Below, piece after piece: positions 1 to 9,108 of a stretch of DNA of 64,000 bases. This stretch comes from Proteus columbae (GTDB lineage Bacteria; Pseudomonadota; Gammaproteobacteria; Enterobacterales; Enterobacteriaceae). Below the pieces are notes generated by a model. It ran no database searches, was not told the origin of the DNA, and saw only the letters and a list, made by a program, of their open reading frames with translations. Each line of letters begins with the position of its first letter. Within the stretch, counting starts at the first letter, position 1. A program made the position numbers and the translations under genes. The stretch covers positions 53,891-117,890 of the forward strand of contig NZ_NGVR01000007.1 in the NCBI RefSeq assembly GCF_002777965.1, given 5' to 3'.

Positions 1-2443
1 TTGCATGACAGCTTTTTTGCTCGCCGTTTACTTTCCATGATACGGTGATCTTACCTTCTGGTTTTTCTGCAACAAAATAGAGTTGATGAAAACTTGCCAC
101 TAATTGATCATCTGCATTGTCTATTTTGGCTCTTGCACCCATAGGAATAGTGCTATTATCAGGCGTTTGTAATGTGAGTAAGAATTTAATTCCTTTTTTA
201 GCATCAAAGTCCGCAAGGATTAATGCACCTTTAGTCGGAATTATATTACTAATAATATTATTTGAAATTTCGGTATTGGCTGGGATTGATTTTGTATCAA
301 TACTGATACTGTTTTTTTGATAAGGTACCATACCAGAAACTACTGCTAATCCACTATTATTAGTTTTAATAGCTTGTCCATTAACCACTTCAATACCTGC
401 ACTGTCTTTTGTGAGAATTAATGCATTCGTTTGTTGTAGAGATGAGGCCAATGTTGCGCCATATTGTGTTGCAACTAGCGCACCATTAATACCATAGTTA
501 ATATTTTGTCTATCTTTAGAATAAGCATAACCGGCATTAACAATGGCACTTGGTGCTTTATAAGAACCACTTAAACCACCACTATAATTTACATCTTTAT
601 TGCCATAGCCTTGATAGATGTCCCAGTTAGCTTGATTTTTATCACCGTAAGTACCGCTGATACGTGCAGTTTGTAATGTCTGATCTCTATTATTCGTTGA
701 TACAGAGTAATTGGTCCAAATGTAATTATCATGCCATGTAAAAGGGATACTAATATTCATACTGATATCGTAGGTGCTTTTACTGTCTTTATTTCTACTA
801 GCATCGAAATAAGTATAATAAAGGCTATAATTGATTTTATTTATTGAACTATTAAATCCAACATTATATGAGCTTGTGTTTTTCCCATCGACATAAGTAT
901 AGATAATCGAGCTTAAATTAAGGGATGATTGTCCTGAAAATAAAGGTTGGTTAATAGAAAATGTATATTCATTTTTTATGCCGTTTTTGGGATCATATTT
1001 TTTTTCTTTATACTCCATTGCATCATTGAAGCTTAAGAATTTGGCATCAAAGTGACGGTAACCCACTAATGTAAGACTGGTATTTGTTAATGGGATATTT
1101 TTAGAATAATTGATTCTAAATGCATTTCCCTGAAGCGTATCGTTACCATAATTAGTAGATGAATGAGCATAAAGTAAATCCGTGGTGATCGCACCATAGC
1201 TACCAAGGTTAATACCTGTACCTATACCTACAGATTGATATTTTTCACCCATTAAAGCACCGCCATACAGAGTAACAAAATCAGTTAAACCGTAATAAGC
1301 TTCACCTTGCACTAAATAAGTACCATCACCACTGTTGTGACTATTATATTTACCAGTCGAGAGATCATATTTGATTTCACCTTTTCGCTCTAAGTTCGAG
1401 ATTGAAGAAAAAGGAACAATAAAATTCTTTTCAGAGCCATCGGCCTCTTTTACGTTAACATATAAATCACCACCCGCATTCATCGGGGAGTAATCAATAA
1501 TATTAAAAGGCCCAGCAGGTACACTACGTTTATAAATAACTTGCCCATTTTGAGTAATCGTGACCACGGATTCTGAATTAGCAATGCCAGAAACACTTGG
1601 CGCATACGATCTATTTTGTGAAGGCGTCATTAATTTATCAGTGGCTAATTTTATCCCTCTAAATTTTACTGAATCAAAAAGTTGGGTTGAGGTATATAGG
1701 TCACCTATTGATAATTCACTTTCAATACTTGTTATTGTTCTTTTAAGAACATTACTTAATGTATTCCATTTTTTATCGCCATTTTCACTTTTAGACCAAG
1801 TAGAATAATTATGAAAACGCCATACACCTAAATTTACTTGAGACTGAATATTACCATAATAGCTTTCACGATTTGCTCCATTCTCTCGACTATTAAATGA
1901 AGAAAATGCATAATTGATTAATAATGCAGGAATACCATTATCCCAATTATTTCTTTCATTTTTTCTTACTCTTTGTGTATTAACATATTTTTGAGGTAAG
2001 GTTAATTCATATTGGTATTTGTTAATATTCAGTGTATTGTTTACATGTTCAATATCATTGATATTAATAAATTCATTATCTTTTTGTTCAGATAAAATAT
2101 GGCTAGGGATATCAAGACCAATTTGATACCACTCTTCTTTTGTCATTAACGGCGTGAGTGTTTCTTTGTTATCTTTATTTTTTAATAGTCCAAATTTAAC
2201 TTCACGAGTAAAAATCAGATTTTTATTAACAAAAAAGCTAACGTTATAGATACCTGGGGCAATGGCAGATTCTCTGAAAACGCTGAGATCTTCATTGGTT
2301 AATTGTTGAGAGCTTCCTTCAATGTTAAATAGATTAGGAGGATAGTAATCATCAGCTGAAGTATTAAATGAAACAAATAAACTTCCTGCTATTAATAAGC
2401 AGAGTGAAGATTTATTAAAATAATGTTCCTTTTCTATCTTCAT
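1..2443 (-). CDS. Fimbrial outer-membrane usher (3' end beyond window)
   Basis: This is the outer-membrane pore that assembles and secretes chaperone-bound pilus subunits. The frame is open from an ATG at 2443 to the left edge, giving about 814 residues. FimD/PapC ushers are usually 820-880, so only the last few dozen residues should be missing. It starts with a signal peptide (about residues 1-30, hydrophobic core CLLIAGSLFVSF). Long Tyr/Asn/Ser-rich beta-barrel stretches follow, and usher-type text such as SVVTITQNGQVIYKRSVPAGPF is seen around 1500-1570. It starts 18 bases after the chaperone stop in the same operon. Family is certain; the fimbrial type cannot be assigned because tip and adhesin genes would lie outside the window. 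Confidence 0.93.
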   Translation of the reverse strand, partial: MKIEKEHYFNKSSLCLLIAGSLFVSFNTSADDYYPPNLFNIEGSSQQLTNEDLSVFRESAIAPGIYNVSFFVNKNLIFTREVKFGLLKNKDNKETLTPLMTKEEWYQIGLDIPSHILSEQKDNEFININDIEHVNNTLNINKYQYELTLPQKYVNTQRVRKNERNNWDNGIPALLINYAFSSFNSRENGANRESYYGNIQSQVNLGVWRFHNYSTWSKSENGDKKWNTLSNVLKRTITSIESELSIGDLYTSTQLFDSVKFRGIKLATDKLMTPSQNRSYAPSVSGIANSESVVTITQNGQVIYKRSVPAGPFNIIDYSPMNAGGDLYVNVKEADGSEKNFIVPFSSISNLERKGEIKYDLSTGKYNSHNSGDGTYLVQGEAYYGLTDFVTLYGGALMGEKYQSVGIGTGINLGSYGAITTDLLYAHSSTNYGNDTLQGNAFRINYSKNIPLTNTSLTLVGYRHFDAKFLSFNDAMEYKEKKYDPKNGIKNEYTFSINQPLFSGQSSLNLSSIIYTYVDGKNTSSYNVGFNSSINKINYSLYYTYFDASRNKDSKSTYDISMNISIPFTWHDNYIWTNYSVSTNNRDQTLQTARISGTYGDKNQANWDIYQGYGNKDVNYSGGLSGSYKAPSAIVNAGYAYSKDRQNINYGINGALVATQYGATLASSLQQTNALILTKDSAGIEVVNGQAIKTNNSGLAVVSGMVPYQKNSISIDTKSIPANTEISNNIISNIIPTKGALILADFDAKKGIKFLLTLQTPDNSTIPMGARAKIDNADDQLVASFHQLYFVAEKPEGKITVSWKVNGEQKSCHA

Positions 2444-2461
2444 TTTAAAAAAGCTCTCTAA

Positions 2462-3136
2462 TTATAATGAAAAATCAACAGAAATATCTTTACCAAAATC
2501 ATTAATATAAGTTAATTTTATTTTATTTGGATTTTCTTTTGGTTTTGTTATTATTGTTTCTGCTCTTGGTGATAAATAGCTAGGTGTTTCTTTTATTTCT
2601 TTATTATTAATGGATATCTTTCCGATATTAACAAAGAAAGGTGAATCATTATTAACAACGAGGTTGCCATTTTTTACAGACCATTTTAAATTATTAATAT
2701 CTTTTTCGATATTATTATCATTTAATGAGCTAGGTCGATAAATAAGCTTTATTCTATTTGTCATCGAGTAGCGTAAAACGTTTTCTAAATCTTCACTACT
2801 AGGAGCGACAAATTTAACATTTATCCAATACATTGATTCAACATCGTTAGGTAATGTTGTGTTTTTTATTACTTGTAAGGTATTTTTCTGTTGTGCAACT
2901 AATTTAATTAAAGGTGGCGTGATAACAAAATCTTGGGTTAATTTACCATTGATATCTTCAATCCAAGACTGCAACAAATAGTTTGTATTTGCATCACTAT
3001 TAAAAGCAACAAAACTTTCGCTATTATTTTTTTCATTATAAACAACACGCGTTGTTTCTAAACCAAATCCCGCATAGCTGTATGTAGCTGAACTTAAAAA
3101 AAGACCTAATCCTAGAATTACGTTTTTTAAAGACAT
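2462..3136 (-). CDS. Periplasmic fimbrial chaperone (PapD family)
   Basis: This protein caps fimbrial subunits in the periplasm and delivers them to the usher. It begins with a signal peptide (MSLKNVILGLGLFLSSATYS, cleavage probably after YA). It then shows PapD-type features: the RIKLIYRPSS strand, SPFFVNIGKISIN, and a C-terminal immunoglobulin-like domain. Two in-frame start codons lie 9 and 12 bases upstream, but the GGTG Shine-Dalgarno is best spaced (6 bases) for the ATG at 3136, giving 224 residues, normal for the family. It sits between the major subunit and the usher, the standard order for a chaperone-usher operon. Confidence 0.93.
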   Translation of the reverse strand: MSLKNVILGLGLFLSSATYSYAGFGLETTRVVYNEKNNSESFVAFNSDANTNYLLQSWIEDINGKLTQDFVITPPLIKLVAQQKNTLQVIKNTTLPNDVESMYWINVKFVAPSSEDLENVLRYSMTNRIKLIYRPSSLNDNNIEKDINNLKWSVKNGNLVVNNDSPFFVNIGKISINNKEIKETPSYLSPRAETIITKPKENPNKIKLTYINDFGKDISVDFSL

Positions 3137-3192
3137 CATTATCACCATTATTTTTATAATGCAGGCTAAATAAATTTAACCTGCATTGTTTA

Positions 3193-3780
3193 TTATTTGT
3201 AAGTTAACGAATAATTGAGAGTCGCATTAGCTTGGCCTGCTTTTACACCACCTGCATTGACGCTGACGTATTTTGCAATAAGTGGGATTGTAGCTGACGT
3301 GGAGGCACTTTCCTCTGAAGCTTTAATTTCTATATCTTTTGTGAAATTAATGTTATATGGCGTATCTAAATTATCTTTATCATAGATATATACCCCAACA
3401 TTTTTTGCCGTTTTTTCATCACTAGGATTATCAAGAGCTAAAATTTGAGGTTCATTTGGTGTTTCGCTACCTGAAATTTTCAAGGCTACTGTACCCGTTG
3501 GTGGGCAATCAATGAGTGAAATATTCAATTGTCCATCAGTACCAGCACCACCTACAATTTGTTTTGGCTCAGTACCAAAAGCACTCGATGGATGACGCCC
3601 CATATTAACGTTACCATCAGAGCCTCCACCATTAATACTAACAGTACAGGTTGAACTATAAATTAAACCTGAAAAAGAGATAGTGCCACTATGAGTATCA
3701 GCGGCTAGAACATTTACGCTTGCCACTGAAGCTGAAACAAATAAAGCAAGGGAAAGAAATTTTTTCTTTGAAATAGTCAT
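3193..3780 (-). CDS. Major fimbrial subunit (FimA-like pilin)
   Basis: This is a structural pilin of the chaperone-usher class, 195 residues. Seen in the sequence: a signal peptide ending near residue 27 (VNVLAA/D), a cysteine pair at about 45 and 92 that forms the conserved pilin disulfide, a beta-rich body, and the penultimate tyrosine of the C-terminal strand (SLTYK). It is first in the leftward operon, 57 bases before the chaperone, and is expected to be the most abundant product. The 660-bp upstream gap should carry the promoter. I cannot tell which named Proteus fimbria this is. Confidence 0.92.
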   Translation of the reverse strand: MTISKKKFLSLALFVSASVASVNVLAADTHSGTISFSGLIYSSTCTVSINGGGSDGNVNMGRHPSSAFGTEPKQIVGGAGTDGQLNISLIDCPPTGTVALKISGSETPNEPQILALDNPSDEKTAKNVGVYIYDKDNLDTPYNINFTKDIEIKASEESASTSATIPLIAKYVSVNAGGVKAGQANATLNYSLTYK

Positions 3781-4439
3781 TTTATGACCTCTATAGAATG
3801 ATATAAATAAACAGTAGATATTTTCTTTTTGAAAATTGATTTAATGCTATTTAATTTAGAGATTAACTTACTATTACCAGCCATAAATCTAGTAAAGATA
3901 TAGAGATATACAAGTAACTCAGAAAGATAAATTAAATAACAAGATATATTTTTATTAAAATGGCTTTTTTATATTTAATCTTTAAATTGTTATCCTGTAA
4001 GACTATTTAATGCTTAATATAAAAAAGGAATAATATAGTGTGGTTCTTTTGAACAGGATGAATTGTATGCACTTTTTTTGAGGTTGTCTTGTGTGCAATG
4101 TTACAAAATTTCTTATGAAAATACGTATTAATCATTAATAAGTTAATAAGGATTTTGTTTAAACTTATTTATTTTCAATGAGTTGTTTGTTTGTGATTGT
4201 TAAAGTTACAAAAAAGAATATTTAAATTTACCTTATGGAAAATATATTTAGTTACAAATACCTGGAAGTTTAAAATATTTAAATGACATAAATTTATATT
4301 AATCATATTTTTATGATAATAATCTGATTAAATATTCTAGAATTTTATAAAAATTATAACAAAAATAAATCGTAATAAGACTTATTTTTATATTTAAGTA
4401 TGTAGATAACGAAAAAATAGTAATCTCACAGGGTGATAG
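3781..4439. other. AT-rich intergenic region before the fimbrial operon
   Basis: These 659 bases separate the pilin gene from the 3' end of the sigma-54 activator, both leftward. The stretch is extremely AT-rich and must contain the fimbrial promoter. I looked for an invertible promoter element with long inverted repeats and an adjacent recombinase gene and saw neither. The only clean symmetric motif is a 13-base palindrome, AATAAG-A-CTTATT, at 4374-4386. No ORF or RNA gene is recognisable. Confidence 0.5.
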
Positions 4440-6239
4440 TTACTCTTTTATTCTTCTGTATAAAGTTGCAATACTTATTCCCAATATTTTTGCCGCTTTT
4501 TTCTTACCTTCTAATGTATGACCTGTTGTATCTAAAACTTGTTTGATCATCTGATACTCTGATTGTTGAATTTGAGTTTTCAAATTCTCTTTTTTATTCT
4601 TTTTATGACTATTTATTTCGTATTTTCTCTTTTCGTAATTATATATCTCAAGCGTCATTTCTTTTTCTATTATGTCTGTATTTGTAGATACAAGTAGATA
4701 AGGAGGAAGGTGACTTAAATTTAAATCTGCTGTATCGCCTTGCATAACATACATATATTCAATCACATTACGTAATTCCCTGATGTTGCCCGGCCAGTCA
4801 TAGGAATATAAGTAGTTAATAACAACGTTGGGGATCTTTGCTGCTGGTCGTTGGTAGGTTGACGCCAGATCATCAGCAAAGAATTGTGCAAGTTCTGCAA
4901 TATCTTCTCGGTGATCACGTAATGCAGGCGTATGGATCGGAACAACATTGAGGCGATAAAAGAGATCTTCACGAAATTGCCCTTTATTTACCATTTCGCG
5001 CAGATCTTTGTTGGTGGCAGCAATGATCCTTACATCAATATTGATCATATTATTAGAGCCAACACGAGTGATGCTTTTTTCTTGAAGCACACGTAAAAGC
5101 TTGGCTTGTAGATGTAAAGGCATATCGCCAATTTCATCTAGAAATAGGCTTCCGCCATGTGCCAATTCAAATTTACCAATACGTCCTTTAGGATCAGCGC
5201 CACTAAATGCACCGCGTACATAACCAAAAAGCTCACTTTCTAATAGTTGCTCAGGAATAGCTGCACAGTTAATAGTAATAAAAGGTTGTTTTGTGCGCAG
5301 GCTTTGTTGGTGGATAGTGTAAGCAACGACTTCTTTACCTGAGCCACTTTCTCCTGTTATTAAAACACTGGCATGGCTCACCGCAACTTTACTTAACATG
5401 CTTTTTAAGTGAAGCATTTTTTGAGAATTACCAATTAACGGGGAGTGAGGGTTTTCATCTACGGATAGGGCATTTACCTGTGTCATATAATTGCGGGCAT
5501 CATGGAAAATAACCATGGTGAGTTGGTCATTATCCACTGAGGAAAAGGTGATTTTTTTGCATAGAACATGATAGCGTTGTTGATTTAATATCAACCATGC
5601 CTCTTCATCACCGTAAAGAATATCGCCAGTCATATCGATATCAAGAGATTGCCCAATTAATTCACAATCAAAAAAACGTAAAGCAGACAAATTGGCGTGC
5701 CAAATTTTGCCTAAGCTATCAATAGCAATAACGCCTCTATCCATCACATCTATTAAGTTTCGAAAAGTGCCAAACCGCTCTTGTTCTCGAAGTCTTTCAA
5801 GACATTCAAAAATACGGCTTGAGATCATTTGTGAAAATTGTTCGATAAAAGAGATAAAGGCTTGTTTTTGTTTCATCAAAAACATTTTTTGTTCTCGATT
5901 TGAACAAATGATCCCTATCACGCCAATAACTTGATTATTCAAAAAAATGGGTGCATTAAGATCGAGCTCTTCAGTGCAAGTTAGGCGGTTTTGACACAGT
6001 TGGCAGAGGCTATTTTCTTTCGGATCTTCAATTAAAATGGTCTTTTGTACTTGCAGTACATGACGATAGATGTGCCCATTATTAGAGACATCCTGATTGA
6101 GCATATAACGGTAACGCCCAGTACCCGCAATACGAATTAAATTGTTATCAATAATTTCAACGTCAGTGCCTGTGATGCCGGCTATTGAATCGGTGTATTT
6201 GCTGATTTCATCTTGTAGGGTACTCAGTAATGAGTGCAT
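4440..6239 (-). CDS. Sigma-54-dependent transcriptional activator, YgeV-like
   Basis: This enhancer-binding protein activates sigma-54 RNA polymerase. Domain order is an N-terminal sensory region (about 1-150), a PAS-like region (about 155-255), an AAA+ domain and a Fis-type helix-turn-helix at the C-terminus ([20 protein letters not shown]). Visible motifs are Walker A GESGSGKE near 296, GAFSGA (the sigma-54 contact loop, usually GAFTGA) near 344 and Walker B LFLDEIGD near 366. The sensory part has a C-x2-C-x5-C cluster near 79-88, like E. coli YgeV, which could bind metal or sense redox. The ATG at 6239 is chosen over a GTG three bases upstream because of GGTGAG spacing. It diverges from dpaL, which has a sigma-54 promoter, so dpaL is the obvious target. 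Confidence 0.9.
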   Translation of the reverse strand: MHSLLSTLQDEISKYTDSIAGITGTDVEIIDNNLIRIAGTGRYRYMLNQDVSNNGHIYRHVLQVQKTILIEDPKENSLCQLCQNRLTCTEELDLNAPIFLNNQVIGVIGIICSNREQKMFLMKQKQAFISFIEQFSQMISSRIFECLERLREQERFGTFRNLIDVMDRGVIAIDSLGKIWHANLSALRFFDCELIGQSLDIDMTGDILYGDEEAWLILNQQRYHVLCKKITFSSVDNDQLTMVIFHDARNYMTQVNALSVDENPHSPLIGNSQKMLHLKSMLSKVAVSHASVLITGESGSGKEVVAYTIHQQSLRTKQPFITINCAAIPEQLLESELFGYVRGAFSGADPKGRIGKFELAHGGSLFLDEIGDMPLHLQAKLLRVLQEKSITRVGSNNMINIDVRIIAATNKDLREMVNKGQFREDLFYRLNVVPIHTPALRDHREDIAELAQFFADDLASTYQRPAAKIPNVVINYLYSYDWPGNIRELRNVIEYMYVMQGDTADLNLSHLPPYLLVSTNTDIIEKEMTLEIYNYEKRKYEINSHKKNKKENLKTQIQQSEYQMIKQVLDTTGHTLEGKKKAAKILGISIATLYRRIKE

Positions 6240-6257
6240 CACATTCTCACCTTAAAA

Positions 6258-6282
6258 TTATCAATTTTGATAATAAATTATC
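6258..6282. promoter_or_regulatory. Overlapping GATAA palindromes, candidate activator sites
   Basis: Two overlapping palindromes are seen: TTATCAA-TT-TTGATAA (6258-6273) and GATAAT-AA-ATTATC (6269-6282). A third related one lies at 6369-6381. They are about 120-250 bases upstream of the -24/-12 promoter, the usual range for enhancer sites of sigma-54 activators. Assignment to the neighbouring activator is inference. Confidence 0.45.
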
Positions 6283-6368
6283 ATTATCTATTTTTAATGA
6301 TTAATTTAATCGTTATTTATTAATGCATTATGTGATTTTTGTATAAGGCTCACACAGTTTCTTATTAT

Positions 6369-6381
6369 TGATAATTTATCA
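6369..6381. promoter_or_regulatory. Third GATAA palindrome, candidate activator site
   Basis: TGATAA-T-TTATCA is a perfect 13-base palindrome related to the pair at 6258-6282. It lies about 125 bases upstream of the sigma-54 promoter. It is a plausible enhancer site, though AT-rich DNA makes such palindromes less rare. Confidence 0.4.
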
Positions 6382-6504
6382 CTTAAATAAAACCGCCTAG
6401 ATCACAGCTTTTGTGCATCATTAATTTCATCTCTTAGTCGTTAAAACAATAAACATATTTAAAATCAAATAATTATATCTTTATTAAATGCTTTTTAAGT
6501 GAGT

Positions 6505-6519
6505 TGGCATACATATTGC
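6505..6519 (+). promoter_or_regulatory. Sigma-54 (-24/-12) promoter of the dpaL operon
   Basis: TGGCAT-ACATA-TTGC matches the RpoN consensus TGGCAC-N5-TTGC with exact spacing and one mismatch. Transcription should start near 6530, about 75 bases before dpaL. The divergent gene encodes a sigma-54 activator, which strongly supports the call. Confidence 0.85.
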
Positions 6520-6522
6520 GAT

Positions 6523-6574
6523 ATAGGGGATAACCCTATGTATTCCGATTAATCGCGATATTGGGTTATCGCGA
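6523..6574 (+). other. Competing hairpins in the dpaL leader
   Basis: Three inverted repeats overlap. ATAGGG (6523-6528) pairs with CCCTAT (6534-6539). GATAACCC (6529-6536) pairs with GGGTTATC (6563-6570). TCGCGATA (6553-6560) pairs with TATCGCGA (6567-6574). The middle pairing excludes the other two. The last hairpin lies about 29 bases before the ATG. A regulatory role is possible but unproven. Confidence 0.4.
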
Positions 6575-6603
6575 ATTTTAAAGTGTGATTAAGAGGTAAT
6601 TCC

Positions 6604-7821
6604 ATGCAGGAGCAATTGCAGTACCTGATTAACCAAAGTTCATTTACGCGAAAACCAACCGCTGAGCTTGCCCCTTTTCGTTATGAAGAGTTAGCCAAAG
6701 CGTTAGATTTTCACAGAACTATTCCAGGATACGCACCTACACCGTTATTTCATTTACCCCAATTAGCCAAAATCTTAGGGATTGGTGAGTTATATCTCAA
6801 AGATGAGTCTTTCCGTTTTGGTTTAAAAGCATTTAAAGCGTTAGGTGGTGCTTATGCGATGGCACGACATATTGCTGATTTCCTTGAAATGGACATAAGT
6901 GAATTACCTTATGAGGTAATGATCAGTGATGAGATCAGGAAAAAGTTAAATGGCGTAACTTTTGCGACAACCACTGACGGGAATCATGGACGTGGTGTTG
7001 CTTGGATGGCAAGACAGTTAAAGCAAAAAGCTGTGGTCTATATGCCAAAAGGATCATCACAAGAACGCTTAGATGCCATTTTGCGTGAAGGTGCAGTCGC
7101 TGAAATCGTTGATATGAACTATGACGATGCTGTGAGAATGACGGCTGAAATGGCTGAAAAATATGGCTGGATTGTGGTTCAAGACACGGCATGGGATGGC
7201 TATGAAGAGATCCCACTTTGGATCATGCAAGGCTATGGCACTTTAATGCTGGAATCTCTCGCACAATTACATGAAGTTCCCCCGACGCATATTTTTGTGC
7301 AAGCCGGCGTGGGCTCTTTTGCGGGTATGGTGCAAGGCATGGTAACAGCCGCTTATGGCAAACAAGCACCGAAAGTGATTGTGGCCGAAGCTCGTATTGC
7401 CGACTGTTTATATCAATCTGCGGTATCAGGAAAAGCGGATGCTATTCCTGTTGGTGGGGATTTACAAACAGTTATGGCTGGGCTTGCTTGTGGTGAAGCG
7501 AATAGTATTGGTTGGAATTTATTACGTGATTATTCAGCGGCATTTTTCTCTTGCCCTGATGCCGTCGCGACGAGGGGAATGCGGATTTTAGGGAACCCTT
7601 TACCCGGTGATCCGCACATCATTTCTGGTGAATCTGGTGCTGTGACAACAGGCTTGCTCTCTATTTTGATGCAATCACCTGTTTATCAGAGTGCGAAAGA
7701 AGAGCTGGGATTAGATGAAAATGCAAGAGTGCTTGTGATAAGCACTGAAGGTGACACCGATCCTGAGCGTTATCGCGATATCGTGTGGGATGGCGAGTTG
7801 CCTAGCTTCAAACAATTTTAA
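6604..7821 (+). CDS. dpaL: Diaminopropionate ammonia-lyase
   Basis: This PLP enzyme splits 2,3-diaminopropionate into pyruvate and two ammonia (EC 4.3.1.15); the E. coli homologue is YgeX. The 405-residue length matches the family (about 398). The PLP lysine lies in RFGLKAFKALGGAYA (Lys78 by alignment with YgeX). TTTDGNHGRGVAW and VQDTAWDGY carry the conserved aspartates, and SGESGAV lies near the C-terminus. A GAGG ribosome-binding site precedes the ATG. It is the first gene of a sigma-54 operon followed by a YgeY-type hydrolase. In E. coli, ygeX and ygeY sit in a purine/urate-linked cluster, but the partner genes here differ (D-aminoacylase and MFS carrier), so the physiological substrate is open. 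Confidence 0.94.
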   Translation: MQEQLQYLINQSSFTRKPTAELAPFRYEELAKALDFHRTIPGYAPTPLFHLPQLAKILGIGELYLKDESFRFGLKAFKALGGAYAMARHIADFLEMDISELPYEVMISDEIRKKLNGVTFATTTDGNHGRGVAWMARQLKQKAVVYMPKGSSQERLDAILREGAVAEIVDMNYDDAVRMTAEMAEKYGWIVVQDTAWDGYEEIPLWIMQGYGTLMLESLAQLHEVPPTHIFVQAGVGSFAGMVQGMVTAAYGKQAPKVIVAEARIADCLYQSAVSGKADAIPVGGDLQTVMAGLACGEANSIGWNLLRDYSAAFFSCPDAVATRGMRILGNPLPGDPHIISGESGAVTTGLLSILMQSPVYQSAKEELGLDENARVLVISTEGDTDPERYRDIVWDGELPSFKQF

Positions 7822-7851
7822 AAAACAAATAAGTCTTTTGGAGTGAACAGT

Positions 7852-9036
7852 ATGTTATCAGCAAACCGATTTGATGAAGTTATTAAGAATTGCCAATTAT
7901 TAATCCAACAAAAAAGCTATTCAGGTGAAGAAGGTAACGTTGTTAAAGTCATAGAAGAGATGATGAAAAACTATGATTTTGACGATATTCATATTGATAA
8001 ATACGGCAATATCATTGGTGGAATTATAGGTCAACACCCAGGAAAAACCCTTGTTTTTGATGGTCATATCGACACTGTACCTGTTAGCGAGCGTGACTGG
8101 AAAGAGAAGCCTTATGGTGCAGAAATCAAAGACGGCAAGATTTATGGTCGTGGCACCAGTGATATGAAGGGTGCTGTCGCAGCCATGATTTCAGCGATAG
8201 GTTTTTATGGCCAAGATAATCAGCGCAATTTTGCTGGTCGCATTTATGTCTCTTGTATTGTGCATGAAGAGTGTTTTGAAGGTGTTGCCGCAAGACTCGT
8301 TTCTGAGCGCTATAAACCAGACTATGTGGTGATTGGTGAAGCCTCTGAATTAAACCTCAAAATTGGGCAACGTGGTCGTGCTGAAATTGTTGTGGAAACT
8401 TTTGGTAAACCCGCGCACTCCGCCAACCCTGATGCAGGGATCAACTCTGTTTATAAAATGGCAAAACTGATCGAGAAGATCAGAACCTTAACACCATCGA
8501 TTCATCCTGTATTAGGAAAAGGGATCTTAGAATTAACAGATATTAAATCATCACCTTATCCGGGCGCTTCGGTTGTACCTGAATATTGTCGTGCCACTTA
8601 CGATCGCCGTTTATTAGTGGGTGAAACTAAAGAAGAAGTGCTTGCACCATTACAAAAAGCCATTGATGAACTTGCTTCTCAAGATGCTGATTTTAAAGCT
8701 AAAGTCTCTTACGCCTATGGCACTGAAAAATGTTATACCGGCGCCACTATTGAAGGTGAACGTTTCTTCCCAGGTTGGGTATTAGAAGAAAGCGATCCCT
8801 ACGTACAAAGCGTTTTAAAAGGGCTGCACGAGTCCGGCTTTAAACCTACCGTCACACAATACTCTTTCTGTACTAACGGTAGCCACTATGCGGGTGAAGC
8901 GGGTATTAAAACCATTGGTTTTGGTCCATCTCGCGAAAACCTAGCGCACACCATTGATGAATATATCGAAGTTGAACAGTTAAAAGGTGCTGCGAGCGGC
9001 TATTACAGCATTATGAACAGCCTTTATCACCTTTAA
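7852..9036 (+). CDS. ygeY: YgeY-type M20 metallohydrolase
   Basis: This belongs to the ArgE/DapE/ACY1 (M20) family of zinc-dependent amidohydrolases that deacylate amino acids or cleave small peptides. Metal-ligand motifs are visible: FDGHIDTVP, GRGTSDMKGAVAAM, the catalytic glutamates in CIVHEECFEG, and a late histidine in AHTIDEYIE. An in-frame GTG nine bases upstream overlaps the GGAG Shine-Dalgarno, so the ATG at 7852 (394 residues) is chosen. It follows dpaL by about 30 bases and resembles YgeY, which accompanies YgeX in E. coli. The exact substrate is not established; removal of an acyl or carbamoyl group upstream of DpaL is a reasonable inference. Confidence 0.88.
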   Translation: MLSANRFDEVIKNCQLLIQQKSYSGEEGNVVKVIEEMMKNYDFDDIHIDKYGNIIGGIIGQHPGKTLVFDGHIDTVPVSERDWKEKPYGAEIKDGKIYGRGTSDMKGAVAAMISAIGFYGQDNQRNFAGRIYVSCIVHEECFEGVAARLVSERYKPDYVVIGEASELNLKIGQRGRAEIVVETFGKPAHSANPDAGINSVYKMAKLIEKIRTLTPSIHPVLGKGILELTDIKSSPYPGASVVPEYCRATYDRRLLVGETKEEVLAPLQKAIDELASQDADFKAKVSYAYGTEKCYTGATIEGERFFPGWVLEESDPYVQSVLKGLHESGFKPTVTQYSFCTNGSHYAGEAGIKTIGFGPSRENLAHTIDEYIEVEQLKGAASGYYSIMNSLYHL

Positions 9037-9063
9037 TTCTTACGAAATAAATCCTTACTAGAG

Positions 9064-9091
9064 GAGTATCTGGCGAAATAGCCAGATACTC
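9064..9091 (+). other. Intercistronic hairpin between ygeY and the deacylase gene
   Basis: GAGTATCTGGC pairs with GCCAGATACTC, an 11-bp perfect stem with a 6-base loop. No U-run follows, so it is not an intrinsic terminator. It more likely marks an mRNA processing or stability point. TTTGGAGAA just after it supplies the ribosome-binding site for the next gene. Confidence 0.6.
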
Positions 9092-9108
9092 TTTGGAGAA
9101 ATAACAGA

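Noticed and set aside
3781..4439. Invertible fimbrial promoter (phase switch)
   Set aside because: No pair of long inverted repeats was seen and no recombinase gene is adjacent; cannot be excluded by eye, but unsupported.
4763..4972. 69-residue minus-strand ORF inside the sigma-54 activator gene
   Set aside because: Shadow frame of a conserved AAA+ coding region.
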